The notes below the pieces were generated by a model. It saw only the letters and a program-made list of their open reading frames with translations. It made no database searches and was not told the origin of the DNA. A DNA stretch of 64,000 bases from Dryococelus australis (lineage: Eukaryota; Arthropoda; Insecta; Phasmatodea; Phasmatidae): assembly GCA_029891345.1 (NCBI GenBank), contig CM056995.1, positions 212,735,047 to 212,799,046 on the forward strand, given 5' to 3'. Positions 10,909-22,700 of this stretch are shown here, one piece after another; position 1 is the first letter of the stretch, and every line of letters begins with the position of its first letter. The translations under genes and the position numbers were made by a program.

Positions 10909-11325
10909 TGAAAATTTGAAAATATCAGAAACCACTTGTGATTAAGCAACAAATCGGTGAATGGTGTTTTGTATGAAGGAGATGTTACAGTTCTGAAATC
11001 GCGGTCGTTGATATCACACACCTTTTGGAAATGGCTTTTGGCACATTATGTTTGCATCAAATTTTTTAACACTACGTTCTAAACAATTTTTTTTAAGGCA
11101 ACCTGTGAATCAGCACGCCTATGTTATCAAAATACGTTCATCTTATTGGAATACTCTGAGGCGAACCGTTTGTGAGATGAACCACGATGAACATTCAAAA
11201 CAGAACAGGTGGATTTTTCAGGGGCGCAGAGCTCCATTTATAAATTCACTTGACGGGTTATGTTTTAGCTCTGTATTTTCGTCACGAATATATTGCCAAA
11301 GTTTTATCTTCGTGTTTTAGAAACA
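10909..11325. other. no gene seen
   Basis: The 90-codon frame at 11048-11320 has no recognised motif and no paralogue in the window. Confidence 0.5.
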
Positions 11326-11460
<135 letters not shown>

Positions 11461-12066
11461 CACTGTAAATAATTTATGCAGTTTTAGAAGAAATTAATTG
11501 GACAATTTTTGCCGAGATTATACATTTTTTACTACAAGTAAATTAAACCAAATTTTACGAATTATTTTTATGTAATGTATAAAACTAATGTTGAATTTTA
11601 ATAAGCAAATATTGCAGACATTAAATTTACTTGAACATGGAGTTACATAAAAAATTTCGTATGTTTAACGAAACGTTGTGTTGTAAAGATCCAATATTTC
11701 AGTTGTCGTGTGCAAGAAAATCGGTGCTAGTTTCCGGAGAGTTGCTTGTAAAGTGTACACAAAATTCTTACTAAGCTACATTTCCCATAACCTAATGATT
11801 AACGTTATGTCCAATAACGCAGCAGTATCATTTAAATGCAATAATAAGTATTATATTACACGTCATTTGTACATTCCTATCCTTATTATGTAGCCAGAAC
11901 ATGTACTTTTTTATCAATTCACTTAAATCAGCTTAACCTCACCGCCATTCCCCACTCTACCCTTCGTTACTCGCCAAAATAATTGTCGTAAAAAAGATTT
12001 ACTTTGACAAGATACCCAGAGTAATTACTCTGCAGTTTTGGGACACTGCTAAGAGCGAGTAAAACA
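11461..12066. other. no gene seen
   Basis: AT-rich, no repeat or coding pattern recognised. Confidence 0.5.
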
Positions 12067-12857
12067 TTAAGGTTTAAGTAAAGCAACTGTCTATGGAGCA
12101 CTGCACCTGACTGTACAATGTGAATAACTCATCAAAATTAGTACAGAGACCATCAAAATTTGCAGAAAAGTGTGATATAGGCTGTTTAAGAAAAAAAGAA
12201 TGTATATATTTTGCAACATATGAAATATTTTTCTATAAAATAATTTTTAAATGTAAAAAATTAATTGATCTATAGAGTCTCCATTTTTAACAGCATTTAA
12301 GAGCATTTCCAATTTGAATGCTTCGGAAAGCAGTATTTACTATCAATTCTTCTTCAAGAAAGATCGTCATAATATTTTCTGTGATCATATGTTATAAAAT
12401 CATAGTAATAATTTATAATATCAATTATATAATTGACTTTCTTTACGTCAGTTTCAGACACAAATGTTTGTGACAAATAGGAACACATAAAATCAATCAT
12501 AAAAATTATTTACTACATTATTATTACAATTTTCTTACATACAATAATAGCAAACATTATGACGATATTTTATGATGAAGATTTTCTTGCAAATTTTGCT
12601 TTCTGAAGCATCCAGAATGCAAATATGCTTAAATTTTTTTAAAATACAAACTCTTCGAATCAATTTTTTTTTCATTTAAAAAGTATGTTTTAGTAAAATA
12701 TGTTATAATGTTGCAAAATTTATATATTCTTTCATATACAGCATAAATCGCACTTTTTTGGCCATTTTTATGGTGTCTGTACTATTTATTTATGAGTTCT
12801 TCATATTGTATAGTCGGATGCAGTGCTGTATAGGCAGTTGATTTACTTCAACCTTAA
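12067..12857. mobile_element. palindromic element P1 bounded by TTAA
   Basis: The element begins TTAAGGTTTAAGTAAAGCAA and ends with the inverted TTTACTTCAACCTTAA. Most of its length is also inverted: GTCGG/TGACT box, CATTTTTATGG/CATCAAAATTTG, and ATTTAAGAGCATTTCC with GGAAATG-like ATGCAAATATGCTTAAAT. It is therefore a single near-palindrome of about 790 bp. Flanking TTAA at each end is consistent with a TTAA target duplication (piggyBac-like) or with terminal bases of the repeat itself. No coding capacity. Confidence 0.75.
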
Positions 12858-13984
12858 CTCAAAGTGTTTCGGGACAGCCAGAGAGTAAAGTTTACTCGCA
12901 GAGTAACGTTTTGGAACGCCACCCAGGCAAGCGAGACAGCCCTTGAGTGAAAGTTCCACGAAAAGGGACCAGGTGCCTATCAACCCATGGCTCTTCCCTG
13001 GTGCTTTCGCCCTTCTTCCGCGATCTGAGTGCTGCAAGGGTACCAGACAGACCGGAATGCGGGCCAAGGTTGGGCCGGCTAACTTTGTTTACTGCCTCCC
13101 GGAAATTTTATACCTCCAGCATCGTCACTACTCTGCCAACCTAATATTAGATGCTGGAGGTAAATTTACGTCTACCGAGGCCATAAAACAATCTCTGGAA
13201 CAAATTTTATTGCTGGGTTTAATGATATATTGCAAATATTACAGAAAACACAAATAACGAAAATTTACTATATCAGATTATTTTAACACTGTTCGTAAGT
13301 TCGCCTTAGACAGGAAGCGGCCAGAAAACTAATTTCGCATAACTTACATTTAGCTATGTCACAACAAAATAAAATCTTAATTGAAAATTAAACTACTTTA
13401 GTGCTAAAAGGTTTTCCTTTGGAACATACTTCGTATGTTTAAAGTTGAAAATCATTAGTACTTCATATTTTCCTTATGCACGTTTATGATCACTAACCTC
13501 TTATATCGCTGTATGAAAAAAATGTCTCTTTATTAGGTGTGATATTTGCTGTATATTGCTCAATTCCCCAAAAACCGTGTTTCTTTTTTTCCATGCATTA
13601 ATAGTGCCTGAGGTTGCAAATGCACATCTGCCCTACAAAAAACCAGCCGAACGACGTATGTGTGGGACCGCTACTAAGAACTTTGTCAAAAAAAATTATG
13701 GCACTTGTAATAATGTGGAGTGTACTGGTTTTAAATTAGAGTAAAGCCACTAATGTGTTCAGTGTAGAAATACACGTTGCCAAAACAAATCAAAAGAGCT
13801 TGGTGTTTGATACTACTACCTTGACTGTAAATTTTAAGTGATTTGTGTTTCAAGTAGAAGAAATTTTCTATACAGTGATACACACATACTTGGCAGACTC
13901 ATTTTTTCGGGCGTATTTTAAAACTGGATGCAGGGATGTTGAAATACGCGTCTCAAGTGGGACGGCCAGTACGATTGTATTTGC
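12858..13984. other. no gene seen; one small hairpin
   Basis: A moderately GC-rich stretch at 12860-13180 carries three overlapping frames with no recognised domain. CCTCCAGCATC near 13107 and GATGCTGGAGG near 13151 form a short perfect inverted repeat. The rest is AT-rich. Confidence 0.45.
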
Positions 13985-14268
13985 ACCGACATTAATACAC
14001 CCTAAGTAACTATTCGTAAAATTAGCATGTCAGTGTATACGAATAGTGAGAAAGTGCGAATGGTAAATTATTTTCCCATACATCTATATGTAGTACCGTT
14101 CCTATATTCGGTCACGATACAGTCGAATGCGTAGGGAAAGTCCCCAACCTTGTATAGTAACGATGCTAAACATTCCTATATTTGCAGCCTGCCATGTGGT
14201 ATTATTCCCATACAATGTATAGGTTAAAAATTTTCAGTAGAGTTTAGGAATTTAAAATTTTTTACATT
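13985..14268 (-). mobile_element. SINE-E body, head missing
   Basis: Shares with 44330-44660 the ordered blocks CGAATGGTAAA-TATTTTCC, TAG-ACCGATGCT, ACATT-C-TATTT, and TTCA-TAG-TTTAGGAA. The 44.7-kb copy continues into a tRNA-like head on the minus strand. This copy lacks it, as in a 5'-truncated retroposon. Confidence 0.55.
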
Positions 14269-14499
14269 TTAGTTACGGATGTGTATTGCAGTTTAAAAAG
14301 CGTGTGCAGAAAATAGGGGAAAGCTAACTGAAATCGCGCGGCGGCGAGACTTACGAACACCGGAAAATTTCCTAAACGACACAAAAGAACAGACATTTGA
14401 ACGTATTTATAAGTGAGCAAGTTTATCAGTTGGGTGTTTTGACAGACATTCCGAAAACAGCTGAAGACCTCGTAGTGCCACGACCGTCTATGTGGACGA

Positions 14500-15330
14500 T
14501 CACAAACTAAATCGCATGGAGATGTACCCTGAGGGTAGCACCAGAGGCGGCAAGAGCAGAGATTGTATACCATGCCAGTGTGTGGAAAATCCTCAAGAAG
14601 GACAATCTATACACCTACCAAAGGCCCACTGTCCACAAAGGATAACATTCTGCTTTTGGTTGCACCAGCAACGTGATAACTACGGACACACATTGGAACA
14701 ATTGGAACATGTGCTCTGGCCAAGTGAGACGATCTTTACTAGGGATAGCGGCAACGGTGTCTGAGCGGTTAGCCGGCTCGCCTCCCACCAAGGCGACCCG
14801 GGTTCAATCCCTGTCCAGGTTACTCCGGATTTTCGCATATGGGAATCGTGCCGGACGATTCCGTTGGTAGCTGAGTTTTCTCGGGGATCTCCCGTTTCCC
14901 CCGTTGTTTCATTTCGGCGCTGCTCCATTCTTACTTCAATCACTCTCATCTGCTCTCAAGACCCCGCTGTTAAGAGCCGTCCAATCTCTCCATTCACTCT
15001 TCGCTAGGGATAGCGTCTTTAATTTTCAGAATTTTGCACGGGTGGCCAGGTGAGAACACTTGTATAATAGCGCAGTCTCGTAACCAACACCTGAATATAT
15101 GTGGTAGAGCTGTCGGCAATATGCTCGTTTGCTCGTGTTACTTTGACGTTTAAATGAGCAGGTCTACAGAAGCTTCCTGGAAAATGAGCTCCCAGTCCTA
15201 CTCAATGTCTATCCGTTACATTACAGACGAGCAGCGTGGTTCAGGAATGATGGCGCACCGGCTAATTTCAGCCACATAGCACACACATACTTGTCTATTA
15301 ATCCCGGACAATGAACTCGAGCTGCATTTT
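14500..15330 (+). pseudogene. decayed Tc1/mariner-type transposase, split by a SINE
   Basis: Three coding blocks sit in different frames. First, at about 14545-14640, a helix-turn-helix-like stretch reads AARAEIVYHASVWKILKKDN and then LYTYQRPTVH. Second, across the SINE (14725-14750 joined to 15016-15045), the frame reads FTRDSVFNFQNFARVAR, with NQHLN downstream. Third, at about 15150-15300, it reads YRSFLENELPVLL, YRRAAWFRNDGAPANFS and YLSI. The FRNDGAPA-FS block is where the second catalytic Asp of this transposase group sits, and the FTRDG-F-NFHN block is likewise familiar from insect elements with a DUF4817-like N-terminus (from memory). Stops, frameshifts and the SINE show it is inactive. 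Confidence 0.7.
14751..15003 (+). mobile_element. tRNA-derived SINE-A with 12-bp target duplication
   Basis: The head GGTGTCTGAGCGGTTAGCCGG and GGGTTCAATCCC fit RNA polymerase III A and B boxes. The body has GATTTTCGCATATGGG, a TTTTCTCGGGGATCTCCC core and a CTCTCAAGACC tail. It is flanked by perfect 12-bp direct repeats CTAGGGATAGCG at 14739-14750 and 15004-15015. Removing it joins two transposase blocks in frame. Confidence 0.9.
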
Positions 15331-15902
15331 CGAACGAAGGCAGTCAGATGAATGGCCACACAAATATATACATTTGATTCAACAAAATATTTTGCCGACA
15401 GAATAATTTCACAGAGGTTTTGTTTATTCAAACGTGTATTTGGTTCAATAAATAATATAAATTTAGTATCTTTTAAATTTTGGTTATTCGGTTAAATATT
15501 TTGTTGGGGTAAATAAATATATTTTTTGTATTTGGTAGACTGTTCTCTCAGTGCAGTCACAGTTCTTCATTCGCAAAGGAAACATACAGTAGAATGAGTG
15601 CGTGTATAGGCTGCGCAGGAACCTATTCCGAGTTATAGCACTGAAGTGCTTTTTCGCCTACAGATAAGAACAACGTAGCTTAGATGGATTTGAGGGTAGA
15701 GCTGAATTAACGTAAATCCGTTCGAAACTTTAATTCAATAACTATGAGTTTTAATGCAACTAGAATATATCCAAGTTGAGATAAGTTCTATGAGCAGTGG
15801 GTGAGTCAACACTACGGGCGAATGAGCGGAGCGAACTGGGATGTAGTTCTTCGGAACAGCAGGATTCAGTGGAATTCCGTTACAGTTCCCATTGATCACA
15901 CC
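15331..15902. other. no gene seen
   Basis: AT-rich. CAACAAAATATTT (near 15380) and AAATATTTTGTTG (near 15495) are a short inverted pair. Nothing else recognised. Confidence 0.4.
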
Positions 15903-16124
15903 CAGCTAGGTGGCAAAGTGGTTAACACTGGGGCTATAATTTGGAAGGTGCTAAGTTTGCATCCCGGTCCAACCATCCTGATTTCGGTTTTCAATGTTTT
16001 TCCAAAGTGAATCCAGGCGGACGCTGGGATGGTTTGTTCCTAAAGGCCATGATCAATTTCTTCCTCACTCCTGCTTGTCTGAGCAGCTTGCGCCGTCTCT
16101 GGAGACCTTGATTTTGACCAGATG
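15903..16124 (+). mobile_element. tRNA-derived SINE-B
   Basis: The head TGGCAAAGTGGTTAACACT and a worn B box (TTTGCATCCCGG) are followed by CCATCCTGATTTCGGTTTTC, a CCAGGCGGACGCTGGGATGG hairpin, and GTCTCTGGAGACCTTG. From memory this order is that of a SINE common in insects. Foldback Y begins immediately after its 3' end. Confidence 0.7.
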
Positions 16125-17644
16125 TTAAGGTTGAAGTAAAGCAACTGCATATGGCGTATTGCATCCGACTATATAACGTGAAGAACTCATAAAAATGTAG
16201 CACAGACGCCATGAAAATTGTTAGAAAAGTGCGATTTATGCTGTACATGAAAAAAGAATGTATATATTTTGCAACAGTATTACATATTTTACTAAAATTT
16301 ACTTTTAAATGTAAAAAAATAATAATCGATCGATAGTCCTCATTTTTAACTAAATTTAAGCGTATTTCCGTTTTGGATGCTTCGGAGAACAGAATTTGCA
16401 AGAAAATCATCTTAAAGAAATATCGTCATGTTTACTGTGATTTTGTGTAATAAAATCGTAGTGATAATGTGACATATAAGATTTATAATTAATTTTATTT
16501 ACGTCAGTTTCAGCCTTAAATGGTTTTAACCAATGAATGCACATAAAATAAAATTATAAAAATTATTTCCGACATTATTATTACAATTTTATTACACACG
16601 CTCATAGTAAACATGATGATCTTTCTTTCAAGAAGTTCTTTTTTGCAAATTCTGCTTTCCAATGCATCCATAACGGAAATACGCTTAAATTCAGTAAAAA
16701 ATGCGGAAGTAGTAGGGAAAAGTACGTTACCGCACAACAGGATCCGGGAACGGATTCGGATTTGGGGGAGCCGCCACCTTGTTACGTCACACAGCCGCCA
16801 TATTGGATGCCACTGACCTTTAACCTCTGACCTATGTGACCTTTGACTTTGATCTTAACCCCGAGGACCTTTGCCATCAAAAAACATTTTTAAAAAAACC
16901 TTTAAAAAAAATTCCAAAATCTCCTCAAAATATTCCAAAAAAATCTAAAATAATTCCGCAAAAATTATTAAGAAAAATTATTAAGAAATTACTTTTAAAA
17001 ATTATCTAAAGGATCCTTAGGAATTACCCAATTCTTCTAGAAATGCTGATAGGGATCAGCGACCCAGGTACCAGGGACCAGTGACCCAGGGTTAAACAGG
17101 TGGCCGTAAATAGTACCTATGACCTTTGACAATGAAAATGCAAAAAGTCCAAACAAATTCGGAAAAAAAATCACCAAAAATTAAAAATCAACTAAACAAT
17201 ATGTAAAAAAAATCATAATTTAAAAATTTAATTTAAAAATCGTTTTAAAAATAAAAAACGTCAAAAATTATATAAAAAAAATTAAAAAATGTTTTTAACC
17301 CCAGCGGCCATTTTCCCCTTTTTTATCCCTTTAAATTTTCCTTTTATTTCCTCAAAATTTCTCTTTAAAATTTTTTATTAGCAATCATGATAAAAATTTC
17401 TTAGTTAAAATGTCTTTATCCCGGCGGCCATTTTCCGTTTTTCTCCTTCAGAATTTCCCTGTTTCCTTAAAAAAAATGTTATTTAGAAACTTAAATTTGC
17501 TGCGTCCCCCCCCCCCCCGGGCTCCTCAAGCAATACTCACCTGTTTGAATCCAGCATACAGCTTACTCCCACGCATTCAGTCCCCTCACCAATACTCATT
17601 GGGACATAATCTTGGTAGGCGACCACCTTCCTGGTAGGCATCTC

Positions 17645-18330
17645 CCATCCGCCATATTGAATGCAGACTATGTTTACCTTAGCCTCGTGACTTTGAATGA
17701 CATTAGAAACCAAAATTCGTGAAAAATGCATAAAAGTCAGAAAGTATAATACATTACAGGCTACCGCCACCATATTGGATGCTCACCACCTTTACCTAGG
17801 CTCCGTGTCCTTGAATGTCCTTGAAAAACAAAATTCTAGAAAAATGCATAAAAGTCAGCAAGCATAATACATAACAGGCTACCACCGTATTAGATACAGG
17901 CTACAGAGATATTGACTCCTTTACCTTGAATGACCTTGAAAACAAAATATCGAGAAAATACAGAAAAGTCAGCAAACACAACACGTTACAGACTACCACC
18001 ACCATATTAGATGCAGACTACCTCGACATTGACCCTATGACATTGAATGACCTTGAAAACAATAACTCGAGAAAAAATACATGAAAGTCAGCAAACATAA
18101 TACATTGCAGACTACCACCGACATATTAGATGAAGACCATCTCAACCTTGACCCTATGACCTGGAATGACCTGGAAAATAAACAACTGAGAAAAATACAT
18201 AAAAGTCAACAAGCATGATACATTACAGACTACCACCACCATATTAGATGCACACTACCTTGACCTTGACCCTATGACCTTGAGTGACCTAAAAATAAAA
18301 ACTCTAGAAAAAATCGATGTGAAGCAGCAG
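17645..18330 (+). repeat. tandem 117-bp units in left arm of Y
   Basis: About six units start near 17650, 17770, 17884, 18002, 18122 and 18239, each with CATATTAGATGCAGACTACC, TGACC-TGACCCTATGACC, TGAATGACCTTGAAAA and CATAAAAGTCAGCAAACATA. Confidence 0.9.
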
Positions 18331-18696
18331 AAGCTAGCCGAGACAATCCACCTTCCAAACAGCTCGTGTCACACTAAACCTCTCAGCTTGCCTCGCTACT
18401 GCTTATAATATACAAGTGTGCAAGTCCTGTGGCATCATATTGACTTTGAACCAATCGTACTGCACCATTAATACATTGTGCAGACACCGACCAGCGAATC
18501 ACCAAGTTACCACATGATTACAGCAAACTAATCACATACGTGCATTGAGACATCACACACAGGCAGGTAGGCAGGCTTTAGATGCAAGTTGCTTCATCAC
18601 ATTACCTCGACGAGAATGGGGCTGTGACCTGCATAATCGCTAACTGGATTGCATTGCATGCTCCATCGCTCCATCGTTCCATCACCCAATCGCTCA

Positions 18697-18945
18697 ATGG
18701 GTCATGGGGTTAATGGGTCATGTGTCAATGGGCCATAGAGTCAATGGGTCGTGGGGTCAATGGGTCGTGGGGTCAATGGGTCGTGGGGTCAATGGGTCGT
18801 GGGGTCAATGGGTCGTGGGGTCAATGGGTCGTGGGGTCAATGGGTCATGGGGTCAGTGGGTCTTGGTTCAATGGGTCATTGGGTAATGGAACCATGGGTT
18901 CAATGGGCTATGGGGTCATGGTGTCGTTGGGTCAATGGGTCAGTC
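18697..18945 (+). repeat. 16-bp minisatellite in Y loop
   Basis: Six perfect tandem copies of GGGTCGTGGGGTCAAT, with looser 8-bp variants (GGGTCATG, GGGTCAAT) on both sides. The GSWGQWVV frames are artefacts. Confidence 0.97.
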
Positions 18946-19339
18946 TTGTGAGGTGCTCGGTCCGACAACTGGAGTCAGTCGTCTACTTTAAGTGGGACCC
19001 TGATTTATAGGTGAGCTAAGAACTTGTCTGGAAGAAACTGTTGGAGATATAACTGCATGGTAATGTGATCAAGCAACTAGCATCTAAAGCCTGCCTACCT
19101 TCCTGTGTGTGTGATGTCTCAATGCTCGCATGTGATTGGTTAGCTGCAATCATGTGGTAACTTGGTGATTGGCTGGTCGGTGTCTGCGCAATGTATTAAT
19201 GGTGCAGTGCGATTGGTTCAAAGTCAATATGACGACACAGAGCTTGTACACTTGTATATTATAAGCAGTAAGGAGGTAAGCTGAGAAGTTTAGTGTGATA
19301 GCAGATGTGTGGAAGGTGGATTGTCTCAACTAGCTTCTG

Positions 19340-19790
19340 CTGCTTTGCATAGATTTTTTCTAGAGTTTTTATTTTAAGTCACTCGAGGTCATGGGGCCAA
19401 GGTCAAGGTAGTGTGCATCTAATATGGTGGTGATAGTCTGTAATGTATTATGCATGTTGACTTTTATATATTTTTCTCAGTTGTTTATTTTCCAGGTCAT
19501 TCCAGGTCATGGAGCCAAGGTTGAGATGGTCTTCATCTAATATGTCGGTGGTAGTCTGTAATGTATTATGTTTGCAGACTTTCATGATTTTTTTTCTTGA
19601 GTTATTGTTTTCTAGGTCATTCAATGTCATAGGTTCAGTGTTGAGGTAGTCTGCATCTAATATAGTGGTGATAGTCTGTAATATGTTGTGTTTGCTGACT
19701 TTTATGTATTGTCTCGAGATTTCGTTTTCAAGGACATTCAAGGTCATGGGGGCCAATTCAATGGTAGTCCGCATCAAATATGGCAGATGG
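19340..19790 (-). repeat. tandem 117-bp units in right arm of Y
   Basis: About four inverted units matching 17645-18330 (GGTGATAGTCTGTAATGTAT, CATTCAAGGTCAT). The unit number differs from the left arm, so the array changed after the arms formed. Confidence 0.88.
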
Positions 19791-21108
19791 GAGATGCCTA
19801 CCAAGATGGTGGCCCCCAGCAATGTATAAACAAATGACGAACAAAAAAAACAACAAATATAGCCACTTCCAGTAGCATGTAAACAAAGATGGCTGCTTCC
19901 AGTAGCATGTAAACAGATGGCGAACGAAAAAACAAGATGATGGAATGAGTATAGGTGAGGGGAGTTGGTGCCAGGTAGTCAGTCATCTGCTGGATTCGAA
20001 CAGGGGTGAGTAATTGTGGGAAGTAGTGGAGGGAGGGAGGACCTCAGGAAATGTAAGATTTTAAATTCAATTTTTTATCAATTTTTTGAGAGAAATTTTT
20101 TAAGAAAAAAGGGTTATTCCGGAGGAAAAAAAGGGGGAAATGGCCGCCGGAGCTACAGGCTTTTTAATTAAAAATTTTAAAATACTTTATAAAACAAAGT
20201 TTCAAACGATTTTTAACGATTTTTTTAATTTTTAAGACGATTTATAAATTAAATTTTTAATAATTTTTTTATACATTTTTTTATCGATTTTGGAATTTTT
20301 TGTAGTTTTTTTTAAGAAATTTTTTTGGGATTTTTTGCATTTTAAAGGTCAAATGTCAAACGTGATGGTCAAAGGTCATATGTACTGATCCCGGTCACCT
20401 GTCTGACCCTGGGTCACCCATCCCTGGCACCTGGGTCGCTGATCATTGTCAGCATTTCTGGGGGGGGGGGGAATGGGTTATTTCTGAGGATCCTTTTAAT
20501 AATTTTTTAATAATTCTTTAACAATTTTTAAGAAAATTTTTTTTCGGAATTTTTTAAACTTGTTTTTATTTTTATTTTAAAAGAAGTTTTTGGAATCTTT
20601 TAAAATGTTTATTAGTGTTTTTGAGGTCAAAGTTGTCGGGTCAAGGTCAAGGTCAAAGGTCACCCGGGTCAGGAGTAAAAGGTTAACTATATCCAAGATG
20701 GCGGCCGGGTGACGTAATAAGTTGGAGGCTGGGTGACGTAACAATATGGCAGCTCCCCTGAATCCAAATTCGATCCCCGATCCCCTTGTGCGTCAACATA
20801 CTATTCCCTACTACTTACGGACTCTATCGATCGATTATTTTTTACACTTAAAAGGTATATTTGAGTAAAATACAGCATAAATCTCACTTTTCTAACAATT
20901 TCCATGGTGTTTGTACTACATTCGTATGAGTTCGTCACATTGTATAGTCGGGTGGAGTGCTCTATAGGCAGTTGCTTTACTTCAACCTTAAACCCCACCT
21001 ACCGGCCCAATGATCAGCGAAATCCGTGGTCTGTAGTAATAAACAAGCTGCTCCCGTGAAGTGGAGCACTATTTACGGGTTCCAATGACGTAGCTTTCAT
21101 CGCCACTG

Positions 21109-21451
21109 TTTTACCCCCTTAAGGGGAGTATTGTTAAATCAGACCAAGTAGGGCAGATCAGGAAGGGAAGTCAAGGGACAATTAAAACAACTTCATTAAT
21201 TAAATCTGAAGGATCATTTCTGAGGCAATTTACAATACACACAGTGCGATGTGGTTAGTGGGTTTAGGGGTCGAGGTATGTGTTAAAGGACAATATGTTA
21301 CGGGAAGGGTAAGGATATAAGGGGCACAGGGCTCGCTCTCTCACCTTAGAGTACGACACTTGCCCCCAATGGCCGCTCGGAGAGCGCCGCGCCGTCCAGG
21401 GAGGACCGCCGCCGACTGGCACTCCAGCCCTTAGCCGCCGTGTACACCACA
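21109..21451 (-). mobile_element. possible solo LTR
   Basis: Read on the minus strand, the segment opens TGTGGTGTACACGG, passes a CCCCTTATATCC promoter-like box and ends GGGGGTAAAACA. It is followed at once by GTGGCGATGAAAGC, which could serve as a primer-binding site. A similar end, GTAAAACA then GTGGCGACCGTTACG, occurs at about 21970-21950. Opening TG, closing CA and a repeated junction suggest an LTR, but no second matching LTR or coding region is present. Confidence 0.3.
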
Positions 21452-21653
21452 TTTCTCGTTCACGCCCTCCTTTATCCGATATCCTTGATTATTATTGGTT
21501 CTCCCTTGTAGCCTGGGCGGGTTACTGACTTTAGATGTTGATTAAATTGCTGCAACCCCACTGTCAGCCAGAACCAGATATTCTCCGTACTTCTGTACAT
21601 CAATGCACTTTCAGTCGTTGCGTTAGAGTCGCCATTGTTTGTGAACATTGTTT

Positions 21654-21895
21654 TATAGACTATTCACGGTAAAATGAGCACTTTTGAAAGCCCCTTCCTT
21701 TGGAAGAATAGTCAATAAATACATATTATTGTAGCCTTAGACGTTAACTTCCAAGTGCGGTGGAATATACAGACTATGTTTATTATTTGTATGGCAATAT
21801 TTATTTTAAAGATGGTTAAAGGATAAAAAAAATAGCTGAAAGGAAAAAGGTAACTAGGGCATCAAAGTGCTCACTTTACCATGAACAGCCTGTAC
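21654..21895 (+). mobile_element. MITE-B copy 1
   Basis: Terminal TATAGACTATTCACGG, TAAAATGAGCACTTTTGAAA and inverted AAGTGCTCACTTTACCATGA at the right. Shares the internal AATAGTCAA-AAATA and GTGGAATAT blocks with the copy at 62.6 kb. The copy is about 240 bp. Confidence 0.85.
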
Positions 21896-21954
21896 GAAAA
21901 ATTCGTTGGCCGCATTCCTGTCTTCAATGGCCTCGCTTCTTGTGTTGTAATCGT

Positions 21955-22700
21955 AACGGTCGCCACTGTTTTACGTCGAGAGTGTACCGGCGAGTGTTGC
22001 CACAGAGCACTCAAGAAGGTCGAGGTGAAAGCCAGTGGCGTTTATTATATAGACGCAAGGTAAGCAAAGCTTACCCTATACATAGGGACACCCGATTTTC
22101 ACGAAAATAATTCACGACCAGTTATATTTCACAACACTTTAGCTCAGATCCACTGACGTGATTGGGTGTTTACCATATTACGCGTCTTAGGTGTCTGCGC
22201 GCGAATAACTGACATACATTACTGAAGTTACCTAACTCTGATTGGCCGGTCAAGTAGGAAAATATCTTCTCTCGAAGACACGCCGCCAATAAGCTAGGGA
22301 GAACTGATGGAACCTCCATAGGGGATTGAAATCTAGGGTGTGTGAAAATCTTTTCGTGAAATTCTGGTGTCCCTACGTATACACATTGGAAATGTTTGAT
22401 CCTGTATAGTTTTCGCCTTAACTTTAAATTTAAACACGGTTAAATCTGAGTTTCCCGTTTCCGATTCGAGAAGCAGAGTTTTCGTAACTCCCGTACTGTA
22501 CACGCATAGTGCTGCTATCTGGTAGTTATTTCCACAAACGAGAGCGACTAGCGATGAATCGAACTCGCAAGCGAGTTACCCTGTCGCGTTCCTTCGGCAG
22601 GGTAAGCAGTCGTTCTGTTTGAATCCTCCAGTCCTTTTTCCGTGGAAAGCGGATGGGAGTGTTAGGGAGAACAGGAGTTTTCTTATAATTTGAATTGTGC
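21955..22700 (-). mobile_element. possible second LTR-like fragment, split by hAT MITE
   Basis: On the minus strand the region runs from about 22700 to GTAAAACAGTGGCGACCG near 21955. It contains an AATAAA within TATATAATAAACGCC and is interrupted by the hAT-like MITE at 22083-22375. The junction resembles the candidate LTR end at 21109. Evidence is limited to this junction and general layout. Confidence 0.25.
22083..22375. mobile_element. hAT-like MITE copy 1 (293 bp)
   Basis: Terminal inverted repeats TAGGGACACC and GGTGTCCCTA. Flanks CCTATACA and CGTATACA form an 8-bp target duplication with one mismatch, as expected for hAT elements. The length is 293 bp, identical to the copy at 38.1 kb. 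Interior has a CACGAAAA/TTTTCGTG pairing and no coding sequence. Confidence 0.85.

Larger units (their letters stand above)
16708..20814. mobile_element. inner foldback of Y, 1.9-kb arms
   Basis: Starts AGTAGTAGGGAA and ends TTCCCTACTACT. CGGA occurs at both junctions, and the outer element reads through when the insert and one CGGA are removed. The left arm (to about 18590) and the right arm (from about 19075) are inverted copies: GAATCCAAATTCG-type ends, CCGCCAT/TGACGTAAC box, GACCCAGGTACCAGGG, GCGGCCATTTTCCCC, the 117-bp tandem units, then CTTTAGATGC/GCATCTAAAG. The right arm has about 110 extra bp near 19820-19940 and fewer tandem units. The spacer of about 480 bp holds a minisatellite. 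No coding sequence. Confidence 0.8.
16125..20991. mobile_element. composite foldback Y, outer palindromic element
   Basis: Begins TTAAGGTTGAAGTAAAGCAA and ends with the inverted TTTACTTCAACCTTAA, the same termini as P1. The outer element keeps about 580 bp at left and about 175 bp at right, and matches P1 throughout (TCGATCGATAG/CTATCGATCGA, GCTTTCC-ATGCATCC). It is interrupted by the 4.1-kb inner element. Flanking TTAA is present at both ends. Confidence 0.75.

Noticed and set aside
18704..19010. Repeated GSWGQWVVGSMGRGVN protein
   Set aside because: Direct translation of the 16-bp minisatellite; it reads open in three frames because 16 is not a multiple of 3.
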